Assembly (NCBI GenBank): GCA_009781325.1 | Contig: WQYJ01000022.1 | Span: 1 to 15,890, forward strand | DNA length: 15,890 nt | Source of the DNA: Propionibacteriaceae bacterium | Lineage (GTDB): Bacteria; Actinomycetota; Actinomycetes; Propionibacteriales; Propionibacteriaceae | Direction: 5' to 3' | In this document: piece after piece, positions 5,233-12,239 of the stretch | Numbering within the stretch: position 1 is the stretch's first letter | Layout: each line of letters begins with the position of its first letter | Made by a program: the position numbers and the translations under genes | The notes under the pieces: generated by a model | Databases searched by the model: none | The model's input: only the letters and a program-made list of their open reading frames with translations | What the model was told of the DNA's origin: nothing

Positions 5233-7968
5233 ATGAACCTTCTGGACAAGATCCTTCACATGGGTGAAGGAAAGCTCATCAAGAAGCTGCAAGTTGTGGC
5301 TGATCAGGTGGCCAGCATTGAAGAAGACTATCTGGAGATGAGCGACGACGAGTTGAAGTCGCAAACCGCAGATTTCAGGTCACGCTTTGAGAAAGGCGAA
5401 TCCCTGGACTCTCTGATGCCAGAGACCTTTGCCACAGTACGCGAAGCCACCCGGCGCGTACTCGGTAAGAGACACTTTGACGAGCAGATCATGGGCGGAG
5501 CAGCCCTCCATGCTGGAACCATCGCTGAAATGAAGACTGGTGAAGGAAAGACCCTGGTCGCCGTGCTTCCCTCGTACCTGAACGCCGTCGCCGGCAATGG
5601 TGTCCATGTGGTGACAGTCAATGACTATCTGGCGAAGTTCCAATCCGAACAGATGGGCCGCATCCACCACTTCCTCGGTATGGAGACCGGAGTCATCCTG
5701 GCGCAGATGACTCCTGCTGAACGTCGTGTGGCCTATGCAGCCGACATCACCTACGGAACTAATAATGAGTTCGGTTTCGATTTTCTGCGCGACAATATGT
5801 CACTGAGTCTCAATGACTGCGTCCAGCGCGGCCACCATTTCGCCATTGTGGACGAGGTTGACTCCATTCTGATTGACGAGGCTCGTACTCCTCTGATCAT
5901 TTCTGGTCCCTCGGAAGAAAACTCACAGTGGTATCCCGAGTTCGCCCGCATTGCGCTGACACTGAAGCGTGACAAGCATTATGAGGTCGATGAGAAGAAG
6001 AAGACAGTCGCTGTCCTAGAGGACGGCATCACCGCTGTTGAGCAGCGTCTGGGGATTGAAAACCTCTATGAGTCAGCCAATACTCCTCTGATTTCGTTCT
6101 TGAACAACTCGATCAAGGCCAAGGAACTCTTCAAGCGCGACAAGGACTATGTTGTTGCTGATGGTGAGGTTCTGATTGTTGATGAGTTCACTGGGCGTAC
6201 TCTGATCGGGCGTCGTTATTCTGAGGGTCTTCACCAGGCTCTGGAAGCCAAGGAAGGCGTGGAGATCAAGGCTGAGTATCAGACTCTGGCGACGATCACC
6301 TTGCAGAACTATTTCCGTATGTACGAGAAGCTCTCCGGGATGACTGGTACTGCCCAGACTGAAGAGTCTGAGTTCCAGAAGATTTATGGTTTGCGGGTTC
6401 TGCCGATTCGTACCCACTTGCCGATGATCCGCGAGGATAAGAAGGACTTTGTGTATCGTACGGAGACCGCGAAGTTCGATGCGATTGTCGCTGATGTGGT
6501 GGAGCGCAATGATGTGGGTCAGCCGGTTCTGATCGGTACCGCGTCGGTAGCAAAGTCGGAGGAGTTGTCGAGGCGTCTGAAGATGGCTGGTGTTCCTCAC
6601 CAGGTTCTGAACGCCAAGCAGCATGCTCGTGAGGCGGCGATCATCGCTCTGGCTGGTCGCAAAGGCGCGGTCACTGTGGCGACCAACATGGCTGGTCGTG
6701 GTACCGACATTATCTTGGGCGGCAACCCTGAGTTCCTCGCTGATGCTTTGCTGCGTGAACGCGATCTTGACCCGGTTGAAACCCCGGATGAGTACGAGGC
6801 TGCCTGGCCTAAGGCGGTTGAGGAGATCACCGAGCAGGTTGCTGCTGAGCACGATGAGGTGGTCTCTGTCGGTGGACTCTATGTGATCGGTTCTGAGCGC
6901 CACGAAGCTCGCCGTATCGATAATCAGCTTCGAGGCCGCTCCGGTCGTCAAGGTGACCCCGGTGAATCACGGTTCTATTTGTCACTCCAGGATGATCTGA
7001 TGAGGTTGTTCAAGGGGGATATGGTTGATTGGTTCATGAGGGCGCTGAAGGTGCCCGACGATGTCCCGATTGAGGATAAGCGGATCACCAAGATGATCAA
7101 GAACGCCCAGGAGCAGGTTGAGGCCCAACACTTCGAAGCTCGTAAGAATGTTCTGAAGTACGACGATGTGATGAACCGTCAGAGGTATGTGGTTTATAAG
7201 GATCGCCGCAGCGTACTCGAAGGTGTCGATATTGAAGACCAGATTCGTGACACGGTCACCAAGGTCGTCACCGAATATGTCGAGGGTGCCACCGAGGGTT
7301 ACGAGGAGGAGTGGGATCTGGAGCAGTTGTGGGCACAGATGATGACCCTGTATCCAGTAAAACTCAAGGAATCGAAGTTTGATGACGATCCGACCCAATC
7401 GGAGCTCACCGAAGCTTTCGTTGCCGATGCTCAGAAGGCCTATGACAAGCGTGAAGAAGACCTTGGCGAAGAGACCATGCGTACGGTGGAACGTCAGGTT
7501 TTGCTGACTGTTCTTGATCGTAAGTGGCGCGAGCATCTCTATGAGATGGATTATCTGCGTGAAGGAATCGGTCTTCGCTCCATGGCCCAGCGTGATCCGT
7601 TGATTGAGTATCAGCGTGAGGGCGCAGGGATGTTCCTGGAGATGATGGATTCGGTGATGGAAGAGGTTGTCTCCTTCCTGTTTAGGATCGAAGTTCAAAA
7701 GGCGGCTCCTGCTCCAAGACCGGTTGCTCCCCAAGAGGATAAGACCCGCCGCGATGCACGCCGTGCAGCCCGCCAGGCTCTGGCCGCCGAAGAAGCAGCG
7801 GCCCGCTCCGAGATTCATCTCACCGCCGATGGCTTGCTGGCCCCGGTTGTTCAGCGCGCTCAGGTCGTACGCAAAGCAGCCCCAGTTTCTGCTCAGTCCG
7901 TCCAAACCGCGTCGCTGCGTGAGGCTCGCCCCGGTGCTGCCGGTCGACGGAATAAGAAGAAGCGGTAG
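5233..7968 (+). CDS. secA: Preprotein translocase ATPase SecA
   Basis: 911 residues. The motor of the Sec pathway: it binds preproteins and SecYEG at the inner face of the membrane and pushes substrates through using ATP. Visible in order: Walker A MKTGEGKT (residues 100-107), Walker B DEVDSILIDEAR (from 207), preprotein-crosslinking region, second nucleotide domain with ATNMAGRGTDI and QLRGRSGRQGDPG, then the helical scaffold with YLREGIGLR. The C-terminal tail is Ala/Arg-rich and ends NKKKR without the Cys-rich SecB zinc motif, as usual in actinobacterial SecA1. The frame could start at TTG 5194, but ATG 5233, preceded by AGAGAGGG and giving MNLLDKILHMGEGK, fits the family. Given the size and motifs this is the housekeeping SecA. 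It would serve the several exported proteins encoded nearby. Confidence 0.98.
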   Translation: MNLLDKILHMGEGKLIKKLQVVADQVASIEEDYLEMSDDELKSQTADFRSRFEKGESLDSLMPETFATVREATRRVLGKRHFDEQIMGGAALHAGTIAEMKTGEGKTLVAVLPSYLNAVAGNGVHVVTVNDYLAKFQSEQMGRIHHFLGMETGVILAQMTPAERRVAYAADITYGTNNEFGFDFLRDNMSLSLNDCVQRGHHFAIVDEVDSILIDEARTPLIISGPSEENSQWYPEFARIALTLKRDKHYEVDEKKKTVAVLEDGITAVEQRLGIENLYESANTPLISFLNNSIKAKELFKRDKDYVVADGEVLIVDEFTGRTLIGRRYSEGLHQALEAKEGVEIKAEYQTLATITLQNYFRMYEKLSGMTGTAQTEESEFQKIYGLRVLPIRTHLPMIREDKKDFVYRTETAKFDAIVADVVERNDVGQPVLIGTASVAKSEELSRRLKMAGVPHQVLNAKQHAREAAIIALAGRKGAVTVATNMAGRGTDIILGGNPEFLADALLRERDLDPVETPDEYEAAWPKAVEEITEQVAAEHDEVVSVGGLYVIGSERHEARRIDNQLRGRSGRQGDPGESRFYLSLQDDLMRLFKGDMVDWFMRALKVPDDVPIEDKRITKMIKNAQEQVEAQHFEARKNVLKYDDVMNRQRYVVYKDRRSVLEGVDIEDQIRDTVTKVVTEYVEGATEGYEEEWDLEQLWAQMMTLYPVKLKESKFDDDPTQSELTEAFVADAQKAYDKREEDLGEETMRTVERQVLLTVLDRKWREHLYEMDYLREGIGLRSMAQRDPLIEYQREGAGMFLEMMDSVMEEVVSFLFRIEVQKAAPAPRPVAPQEDKTRRDARRAARQALAAEEAAARSEIHLTADGLLAPVVQRAQVVRKAAPVSAQSVQTASLREARPGAAGRRNKKKR

Positions 7969-8108
7969 GCAGAAGAAACCATGGTGTTTTGTGTAGTTTT
8001 ACCGTTGTGAACCTGTCCATTTGCCCCTAACTAAGTCGCGTTCAACCACCACCCTCTTCTCTGGTTTTGCATTGGCAGGTGGATCGTTGAGTTCGCGTTG
8101 CTCATCAG

Positions 8109-8127
8109 TGCACATAAACAATGTGCA
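8109..8127. promoter_or_regulatory. Inverted repeat upstream of the metalloprotease operon
   Basis: TGCACAT, 5 bases, ATGTGCA: perfect 7-bp arms about 50 bp upstream of the probable -35 box of the protease operon. The size suits a dimeric regulator site, or a weak transcript-end hairpin after secA. No T-run follows. Confidence 0.35.
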
Positions 8128-8157
8128 GCCTGTTCATCTTTCTTCAAACAACTGATA

Positions 8158-8187
8158 TTGTGATACGTATGAAGTATCAAGATACTT
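8158..8187 (+). promoter_or_regulatory. Putative promoter with palindrome over the -10 box
   Basis: TTGTGA (8158-8163), a 17-bp spacer, GATACT (8181-8186). A perfect 7-bp inverted repeat AAGTATC-AA-GATACTT (8172-8187) covers the -10 box, a place where a repressor could act. The transcript would start near 8193 and carry the ribosome site GGGAAAGGAT before the ATG at 8213. The remainder of the gap after secA (7969-8157) shows no gene. Confidence 0.4.
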
Positions 8188-8212
8188 GGTAACTAAAGAG
8201 ATGGGAAAGGAT

Positions 8213-8260
8213 ATGAAAAATCGTGCTAAAGGCTCCATCCAGGATCCGGGGGGGGGGTAA
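8213..8260 (+). other. Out-of-frame upstream start of the matrixin gene (15 codons)
   Basis: ATG at 8213 has the best ribosome site in the area (GGGAAAGGAT just before it). As given it reads 15 codons (MKNRAKGSIQDPGGG) and stops at TAA 8258-8260, right after a run of ten G. One additional G (or loss of two) would carry it into the frame of the metalloprotease and add 31 residues, including VKEQQGEHFAYHRRRG, which would give the signal peptide the basic n-region it otherwise lacks. Confidence 0.55.
8248..8257 (+). repeat. Homopolymer run of ten G (putative phase-variation tract)
   Basis: Ten consecutive G between the strong ATG at 8213 and the matrixin coding frame. Runs of this length slip readily during replication. 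The G10 length places the start and the body of the protein in different frames. Confidence 0.75.
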
Positions 8261-8304
8261 AAGAGCAGCAAGGTGAACACTTTGCATATCATCGAAGAAG
8301 AGGG

Positions 8305-8865
8305 TTGACGATCGTGGTAGCCATGGTGCTAATAGTCAGTGGATACCAATTGACTTTGGGTGCGTCTCAGGCAGAGGCGTACGCGACGACGGGATGTAAA
8401 TTTGGGAGTAAAACAATTACCTGGAACTATTATTCCCCTAATTCTGGAATTCAGTATCAGTCACAGTGGGTCAATTCAGCCTCAAAATGGCACAATGCAA
8501 CCAAACTTTCAGTGACACAGGGACCAGCATCTTCAGCCGATATGCTGTTTTATGCCGCAAGCTGGGGAAACAACGGATGGGATGGATATGCACCCGACTC
8601 CTTTAACTGTAAGAAAGGAGTTCATGCGAAGGGGATGCATGTTTATCTCAATACACACTACGCTGCTGGATACACATCAGCGATGAGAGAGTCTGTCATG
8701 GTTCATGAGATTGGTCATTACTTGGGACTACAGCATGTGGGAAGCAGCACCACTGTGTGCAGTAGCGTTACAATCATGAACCCTTTTACTAGCCGCAGAT
8801 GGAGCGACTGTTCTGTGAATGCTCCAAGGGCTGATGACATCAACGGCGTTAATGCGCAGTATTAG
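8305..8865 (+). CDS. Secreted matrixin-family zinc metalloprotease
   Basis: 186 residues counted from TTG 8305; GTG 8314 or the out-of-frame ATG 8213 are other starts. Residues about 4-27 form a hydrophobic signal peptide with probable cleavage after AEAYA. The catalytic motif HEIGHYLGLQH (His134, Glu135, His138, His144) is the full matrixin/metzincin HExxHxxGxxH, and IMNP with Met158 is the expected Met-turn. The mature part is only about 160 residues: a catalytic domain without hemopexin or wall-binding modules. Four Cys could form two disulfides. It likely cleaves proteins or peptides outside the cell. A lipoprotein gene follows 12 bases later with a strong AGGAGG. The true start is probably 8213 in a G11 variant (product about 217 residues), so this gene may be switched OFF in the sequence shown. 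Confidence 0.88.
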   Translation: MTIVVAMVLIVSGYQLTLGASQAEAYATTGCKFGSKTITWNYYSPNSGIQYQSQWVNSASKWHNATKLSVTQGPASSADMLFYAASWGNNGWDGYAPDSFNCKKGVHAKGMHVYLNTHYAAGYTSAMRESVMVHEIGHYLGLQHVGSSTTVCSSVTIMNPFTSRRWSDCSVNAPRADDINGVNAQY

Positions 8866-8877
8866 GAGGTTTCTGTC

Positions 8878-9441
8878 ATGAGAATGAAACATACAATAGT
8901 GAGCTTCGTGATCGTATCAGTTTTGGTGGCTTGCGCGACAGCGAGCTGTTCCAGTCCAGATCTGTTATATGACGAAGAGCATCCCAATTATCGAGGTTCG
9001 GTCAGTCTGGTCTACTACTTCGAGACGATGGCAGCGCTCGAGGAGGCATCTGACTTCTCGGCGCGTGGTATTGCCGGTAGTAGTCGAGTTGAAGTTCTAC
9101 ATGAGGTACCTTTTACACTCACGGACTTTACTATTACCGCTAGTTCCGATGAGTCGATGATTGGGGAAACGATTACTATTCGACAAACTGGCGCAACTGA
9201 TTATCGGCTGGAAGGTGTTACTGATTTATTGCGATCAGGAAGAGAGTATTTACTGGTGCTATCGGCTTTCACGCTTGATGCTAGAAAACTGGTTACTGGA
9301 CAATTTGTCATCACTGGGGAGCAAGGAGGATGGCTAATAACACCTAGAGATGTAGTTCCCATCTTCGACGACTCATTGGCGCTAGCACATAACCTGAGTT
9401 GGCAACAGGTTGATCAGTTATTGGCAGAGAGAACCCAATAA
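8878..9441 (+). CDS. Putative lipoprotein co-transcribed with the metalloprotease
   Basis: 187 residues from ATG 8878, preceded by TAGGAGGTTTCTGTC (strong Shine-Dalgarno). The N-terminus MRMKHTIVSFVIVSVLVAC fits a lipoprotein signal peptide with Leu-Val-Ala-Cys (Cys19) as lipobox; a second Cys at 24 is possible. The remainder (about 165 residues) is soluble, acidic and likely beta-rich, with a repeated Thr/Ser-Ile pattern (TLTDFTITASS, GETITIRQTG). There is a faint resemblance to LppM/DUF3153-type actinobacterial lipoproteins, not enough to name it. The 12-bp gap to the protease gene suggests one operon and a role at the cell surface, perhaps as inhibitor, anchor or partner of the protease. 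Function unknown. Confidence 0.75.
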   Translation: MRMKHTIVSFVIVSVLVACATASCSSPDLLYDEEHPNYRGSVSLVYYFETMAALEEASDFSARGIAGSSRVEVLHEVPFTLTDFTITASSDESMIGETITIRQTGATDYRLEGVTDLLRSGREYLLVLSAFTLDARKLVTGQFVITGEQGGWLITPRDVVPIFDDSLALAHNLSWQQVDQLLAERTQ

Positions 9442-9526
9442 TGCTCCACATCTTCCCGAAGATCTCCAACTCCAGCACAATCATTCGACAGAAGAAGAGA
9501 AGGCGGAAGGTTGATGGTAGTCAGCG

Positions 9527-10024
9527 ATGAAACTCACAGTTGTTCACGGAGACATCACAGAGCTGAACATTGATGCCATCGTCAATGCAGCCAATAGTTC
9601 ACTTCTCGGCGGTGGGGGAGTTGATGGGGCAATCCATCGAGCGGCAGGCCCGGAGTTACTAGCCGAGTGCAGGTTATACGGTGGCTGCAAGACTGGGCAG
9701 GCAAAGGCGACCCAAGGCTATAACCTGCTAGCGAAGTACGTGATTCACACGGTTGGTCCGGTATGGAACGGCGGATCCTTAGGTGAAGCAGATCTCCTAC
9801 GAGATTGCTACCTCAACAGCCTCCAGCTTGCTTCCTCACTCGGCGTTTCGTCCATAGCCTTTCCCTGCATTAGCACAGGGATCTATCGTTTTCCGAAACA
9901 GGCGGCTGCTCAGATTGCTGTGGATACTGTCACCGGCTTTGGCGATGAATCCTCACTCACCGATGTGACCTTCGTATGCTTCGATAGTGAAAGCTTCGAT
10001 ATCTATGAGACGTTGCTCGCCTAG
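9527..10024 (+). CDS. Macrodomain protein, O-acetyl-ADP-ribose deacetylase / ADP-ribosyl hydrolase
   Basis: 165 residues, a stand-alone MacroD/YmdB-type macrodomain, cytoplasmic. It removes the acetyl group from O-acetyl-ADP-ribose and can reverse mono-ADP-ribosylation of proteins. Conserved elements: HGDIT (residues 7-11), NAAN (20-23), GGGGVDGAIHRAAG (28-41, with the Asn23/Asp33 pair equivalent to the catalytic Asn25/Asp35 of E. coli YmdB), CKTGQAKAT, YVIHTVGP and the phosphate-binding ISTGIYRFP. The length is normal for the family. GAAGGCGGAAGG lies upstream of the ATG. It sits 85 bp after the lipoprotein gene, in an accessory stretch, so its link to the neighbours is unclear. A role in counteracting an ADP-ribosylating toxin is possible, but none is visible here. 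Confidence 0.93.
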   Translation: MKLTVVHGDITELNIDAIVNAANSSLLGGGGVDGAIHRAAGPELLAECRLYGGCKTGQAKATQGYNLLAKYVIHTVGPVWNGGSLGEADLLRDCYLNSLQLASSLGVSSIAFPCISTGIYRFPKQAAAQIAVDTVTGFGDESSLTDVTFVCFDSESFDIYETLLA

Positions 10025-10059
10025 CCTTGTGGCTCCAAGAAGGGGGTTTTGATTCAGCT

Positions 10060-10737
10060 ATGAATGTGAAGTTTGATGTCAGGCATCCACCACTAGGTTT
10101 TCTTCGATCACACCATACGATTGCACTGGCAAGCCTCACTAGTGTTTTTGTGTTGGTCCCATCTGGATGCTCAGTGGTGGGCATGGAGACCCCAACACAA
10201 GTGCAGGACACAAGCCCGTCTGGCTGCAGGATAGTGGACGGTAGCCCAGAGTTCTATGGACCGTGGAAAACTGAGTTCGAAGGAGCCTATAACCGCACTG
10301 CTAATGAACTTGCCAAGCAGATACTCTGCAGCGATGAGATCACTTCGGAAGATATCGCCGCTCTCAATGCGGTATACGCATCTTGTTTAGCTGAGGTTGG
10401 TATTACGGACGTGGAGTTCGACGATTACGGAGGACTGAAGATCACTACTGGGCCAGAAATCTCAGATTCATTCCTAGACCGAAGAGTCGAGCTTTGTGAA
10501 GATGAAACTGGCTGGGGTCAGGTCATTCCGGTAGTTTACGAATCCAGACAAAACCCGAACAAGATGGATCTGGATCAACTGATTGCCGATTGTTTGGTTC
10601 GGGTTGGTTTGGAATCACCGGGATTCAGTGGAACTGACGTTGATGCTGAGTACTCAGGGGATGGCATCCCCTTCGAGCATATTACTGACAGACAACTCCT
10701 TAATTCGTGCCTTCACAACCCTCTGGGCACTGGTTAG
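10060..10737 (+). CDS. Exported protein of unknown function
   Basis: 225 residues from ATG 10060 (an upstream TTG at 10027 is in frame but lacks a ribosome site; AAGAAGGGGG precedes 10060). The N-terminus (about 1-38) has a moderately long basic region, a hydrophobic core (IALASLTSVFVLV) and PSGC, which may be a weak lipobox (Pro at -3 is atypical), so it is either a lipoprotein or an N-anchored protein. The mature part is acidic, with several Cys spaced through it (RIVDGS, CSDEI, YASCLAEVGI, ELCEDE, DCLVRVGL, NSCLHN). Two similar segments, YASCLAEVGI and IADCLVRVGL, suggest an internal repeat. I recognise no family. It begins 36 bases after the macrodomain gene and may be co-transcribed. Confidence 0.65.
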   Translation: MNVKFDVRHPPLGFLRSHHTIALASLTSVFVLVPSGCSVVGMETPTQVQDTSPSGCRIVDGSPEFYGPWKTEFEGAYNRTANELAKQILCSDEITSEDIAALNAVYASCLAEVGITDVEFDDYGGLKITTGPEISDSFLDRRVELCEDETGWGQVIPVVYESRQNPNKMDLDQLIADCLVRVGLESPGFSGTDVDAEYSGDGIPFEHITDRQLLNSCLHNPLGTG

Positions 10738-10762
10738 TGTAGACCGAGAGCCTAAACAGGAG

Positions 10763-10804
10763 TTCCTCCACCTTGGCTCGAACCAGGAACCTGCGGATTA
10801 ACAG
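10763..10804 (-). pseudogene. tRNA-Asn(GTT) 3' fragment, possible integration att site
   Basis: Read on the - strand: anticodon loop CTGTTAA (complement of 10798-10804), 3' anticodon-stem strand TCCGC, variable loop AGGTT, T-arm CCTGG-TTCGAGC-CAAGG (one G/A mismatch), acceptor strand TGGAGGA (complement of 10764-10770). Upstream of the loop the sequence does not pair with TCCGC and no D-arm is present, so only the 3' half remains, broken at the anticodon loop. That is a classic crossover place of tyrosine integrases and the normal form of a leftover att copy. It is not a functional tRNA. Confidence 0.65.
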
Positions 10805-10833
10805 TTCGACCCTCGGCCAATAAAACGTCCATG

Positions 10834-11106
10834 TCAACCAAGTCGTTCGTAGACTGTGGCGCGGTTGTCGACCGTAATGACCATGATGATGAGTTCTTGA
10901 TGCGCCAGTGAATAAATGACACGGTAATCTCCCACGCGAAGTCTGCGTAGTTGAGGATCTGCTCGTAAGCTGGTCGTATCCAGGCCGTAGGGATCCTTTT
11001 CCAACTCTGTAAGCTTCTTGAGAATGCGCATGGCATGGCTTTTCGTGATTGCCCGCAGGTCCTCTTGTGCCTCTGGTCGAAAGATGACCTGCCATTTCTC
11101 AGTCAC
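10834..11106 (-). CDS. RelE/ParE-superfamily toxin (mRNA interferase)
   Basis: 90 residues from GTG 11106, which overlaps the last 8 bases of the antitoxin gene; the frame can be extended to 11139, but the coupled GTG gives the family N-terminus WQVIFRPEAQEDL. The RelE fold pattern is visible: an N-terminal strand, a helical pair (AQEDLRAITKSHAMRILKKL), PYGLDTTSLR, then the basic strands QLRRLRVGDYRVIYSL and the terminal VDNRATVYERL with Arg and Tyr in the usual catalytic places. RelE toxins cut mRNA in the ribosomal A site. Here it is made with its antitoxin from one promoter in the antitoxin-first order. Intact in length and motifs, so probably active. Confidence 0.9.
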   Translation of the reverse strand: MTEKWQVIFRPEAQEDLRAITKSHAMRILKKLTELEKDPYGLDTTSLRADPQLRRLRVGDYRVIYSLAHQELIIMVITVDNRATVYERLG

Positions 11107-11359
11107 TGCGTGCCATCGTTTCCCTGATGACATCCTCAAGTGGGATACCAGGAGCAGTATTCGCCAGGCGTTCCTTCACTACACGCAGTGTTTCAGCCTC
11201 GTCCAACTCTTCAAAGCGCTGGAGCATATCGTAGGAAACGATGGCAGCTACCCTCTTGCCATTGCGGGTGATAATCGTAGGCTCCACCGATGCACGGCGA
11301 ACAACTTCAGACAGTTGCTCTCGTACTTCACGAATAGGCTGTTCAAGAACTTGACTCAT
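11099..11359 (-). CDS. Phd/YefM-family antitoxin
   Basis: 86 residues. The N-terminal half (VREQLSEVVRRASVEPTIITRNGKRVAAIVSYDMLQRFEEL) is the Phd/YefM DNA-binding fold; the C-terminal half, rich in Glu and Arg, is the toxin-binding tail. It neutralises the downstream RelE-type toxin and, with it, should repress the operon. The start is ATG 11359, which lies inside a 29-bp palindrome and has no ribosome site, matching a leaderless transcript. It overlaps the toxin gene by 8 bases, which couples their translation. Confidence 0.92.
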   Translation of the reverse strand: MSQVLEQPIREVREQLSEVVRRASVEPTIITRNGKRVAAIVSYDMLQRFEELDEAETLRVVKERLANTAPGIPLEDVIRETMARSD

Positions 11360-11396
11360 ATGTACAAAGTGTACGCATGAGTCCAGGTTTGATCAA
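11354..11396 (-). promoter_or_regulatory. Leaderless promoter and palindromic operator of the toxin-antitoxin operon
   Basis: On the - strand: -35 TTGATC (11391-11396), 17-bp spacer, -10 TACACT (11368-11373), then 8 bases to the ATG. A 29-bp interrupted palindrome at 11354-11382, ACTCAT-2-GTAC-5-GTAC-2-ATGAGT, covers the -10 box and the start codon (ATGAGT is the first two codons). This is where the antitoxin-toxin complex would be expected to bind for autorepression. Confidence 0.65.
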
Positions 11397-11442
11397 GCTA
11401 TCAAGCGGCAGAGATGCAGACAACCGACCAGTTGTGTTCGCC

Positions 11443-11946
11443 CTAGCCCATGATGAGGTCGGTGCACATCCATTCGCTGCCTCTGCGTGTCACCCGTAGT
11501 GCAGCAGCTCTGTGATGAGTGGGGGTTGCTAGGCGCAGAGTAACTTCCGCTGATTTCCCGGACATCGGTTGGATACGTACAGACGCTAGGCGTACCCGTA
11601 CTCCGGAGAACTCGGGTAGACGTGAGGCAAGGGCACGCAGTGATGATCGCGTGAAGTGAGTCTCAAGTTGGCTGAGTCCGCGTCTGCCGTCCAGTGTTTC
11701 TGCGACAGCGTGGGCATACCGTGTCGATATGATCTGCAGCGCTTGGTTGTCTTCATCAGTCATGCCATCCGATTCCTGCTTGCGGCGAGAGTGGGGGAGT
11801 GCTGGATCATCAATCTCCCCGATGCTCGGACAGGTATCGAAGGTAGTTGATGTCTGTTGACTGGCACCAGCATCAGGGTCCCACACCCACCCACGAGGCT
11901 GAGTGGGGCCAACAAGAAGACATTGAGCAGAACTAGGATCCAACAT
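11443..11946 (-). CDS. Rv3235-family (DUF6459) protein
   Basis: 167 residues from ATG 11946; a shorter start at ATG 11763 (106 residues) is also possible, and a TTG at 11982 extends the frame. The C-terminal ~100 residues match the actinobacterial Rv3235/DUF6459 pattern: a helix (ISTRYAHAVAETLDGRRGLSQLETHF), LRALASRL, then VRVRLASVRIQ, an aliphatic strand and the closing RRGSEWMCTDLIMG. The N-terminal half is low-complexity and unconserved, as is usual. The function of the family is unknown; it is cytoplasmic. In Mycobacterium tuberculosis the family member Rv3235 lies a few genes from secA1, in convergent orientation, as here, which suggests this gene belongs to the core chromosome while the genes between are accessory. 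Confidence 0.72.
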   Translation of the reverse strand: MLDPSSAQCLLVGPTQPRGWVWDPDAGASQQTSTTFDTCPSIGEIDDPALPHSRRKQESDGMTDEDNQALQIISTRYAHAVAETLDGRRGLSQLETHFTRSSLRALASRLPEFSGVRVRLASVRIQPMSGKSAEVTLRLATPTHHRAAALRVTRRGSEWMCTDLIMG

Positions 11947-11993
11947 GGATCCACTATTAAACGTCGTCCTACTCCAGCACAAGGGGGTGCAGG

Positions 11994-12028
11994 TGAATCT
12001 GTGGATAACTCCAGGGAAATAATCAGTT
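11994..12028 (+). repeat. Direct repeat R1 (left boundary of the HTH segment)
   Basis: 35 bp starting TGAATCTGTGG and ending TAATCAGTT. It contains TCTGTGGATAACTCCAGGGA, shared perfectly with R2 at 12931-12964, and differs from it by a two-base indel and one or two other changes. It contains TGTGGATAA, a perfect DnaA-box core on the reverse strand; a single box is not evidence for an origin. Confidence 0.75.
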
Positions 12029-12239
12029 TATGGTTTCACCTATCAGTGCTGGTGTGGTCGTTTTGTTGTGGTAGTCATCGCCCATGTGGAGGTCGGTACA
12101 CTGGCACCAAGATCTAGATCCCACCCCCTAAAGACGGAACTGATTCAGTACGCTTCACCTTTTATTGTCGGAGAGACACCGTACAATCACGTGCTAGAGG
12201 TAGAACAGATAGATGCTAAGGCTTGAGCGAGGGTAGGAA
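12029..12239. other. Non-coding stretch
   Basis: Nothing convincing in this stretch. No frame of useful length with a ribosome site was found on either strand, and no tRNA or hairpin of note. It belongs to the segment bounded by the R1 and R2 repeats. Confidence 0.4.

Noticed and set aside
6073..7905. Two long antisense frames (292 and 307 codons) within secA
   Set aside because: They are shadows of the biased codon use of secA on the other strand; no ribosome site, no recognisable domain.
10583..10801. 72-codon + strand frame ending in LGSNQEPAD
   Set aside because: This ending is the usual artefact of reading the complement of a tRNA T-arm; the frame overlaps the exported protein gene and is not real.
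11994..12010. Origin of replication because of a DnaA-box sequence
   Set aside because: TGTGGATAA occurs once in each of two repeats, without a cluster of boxes, an AT-rich unwinding region or dnaA/dnaN.
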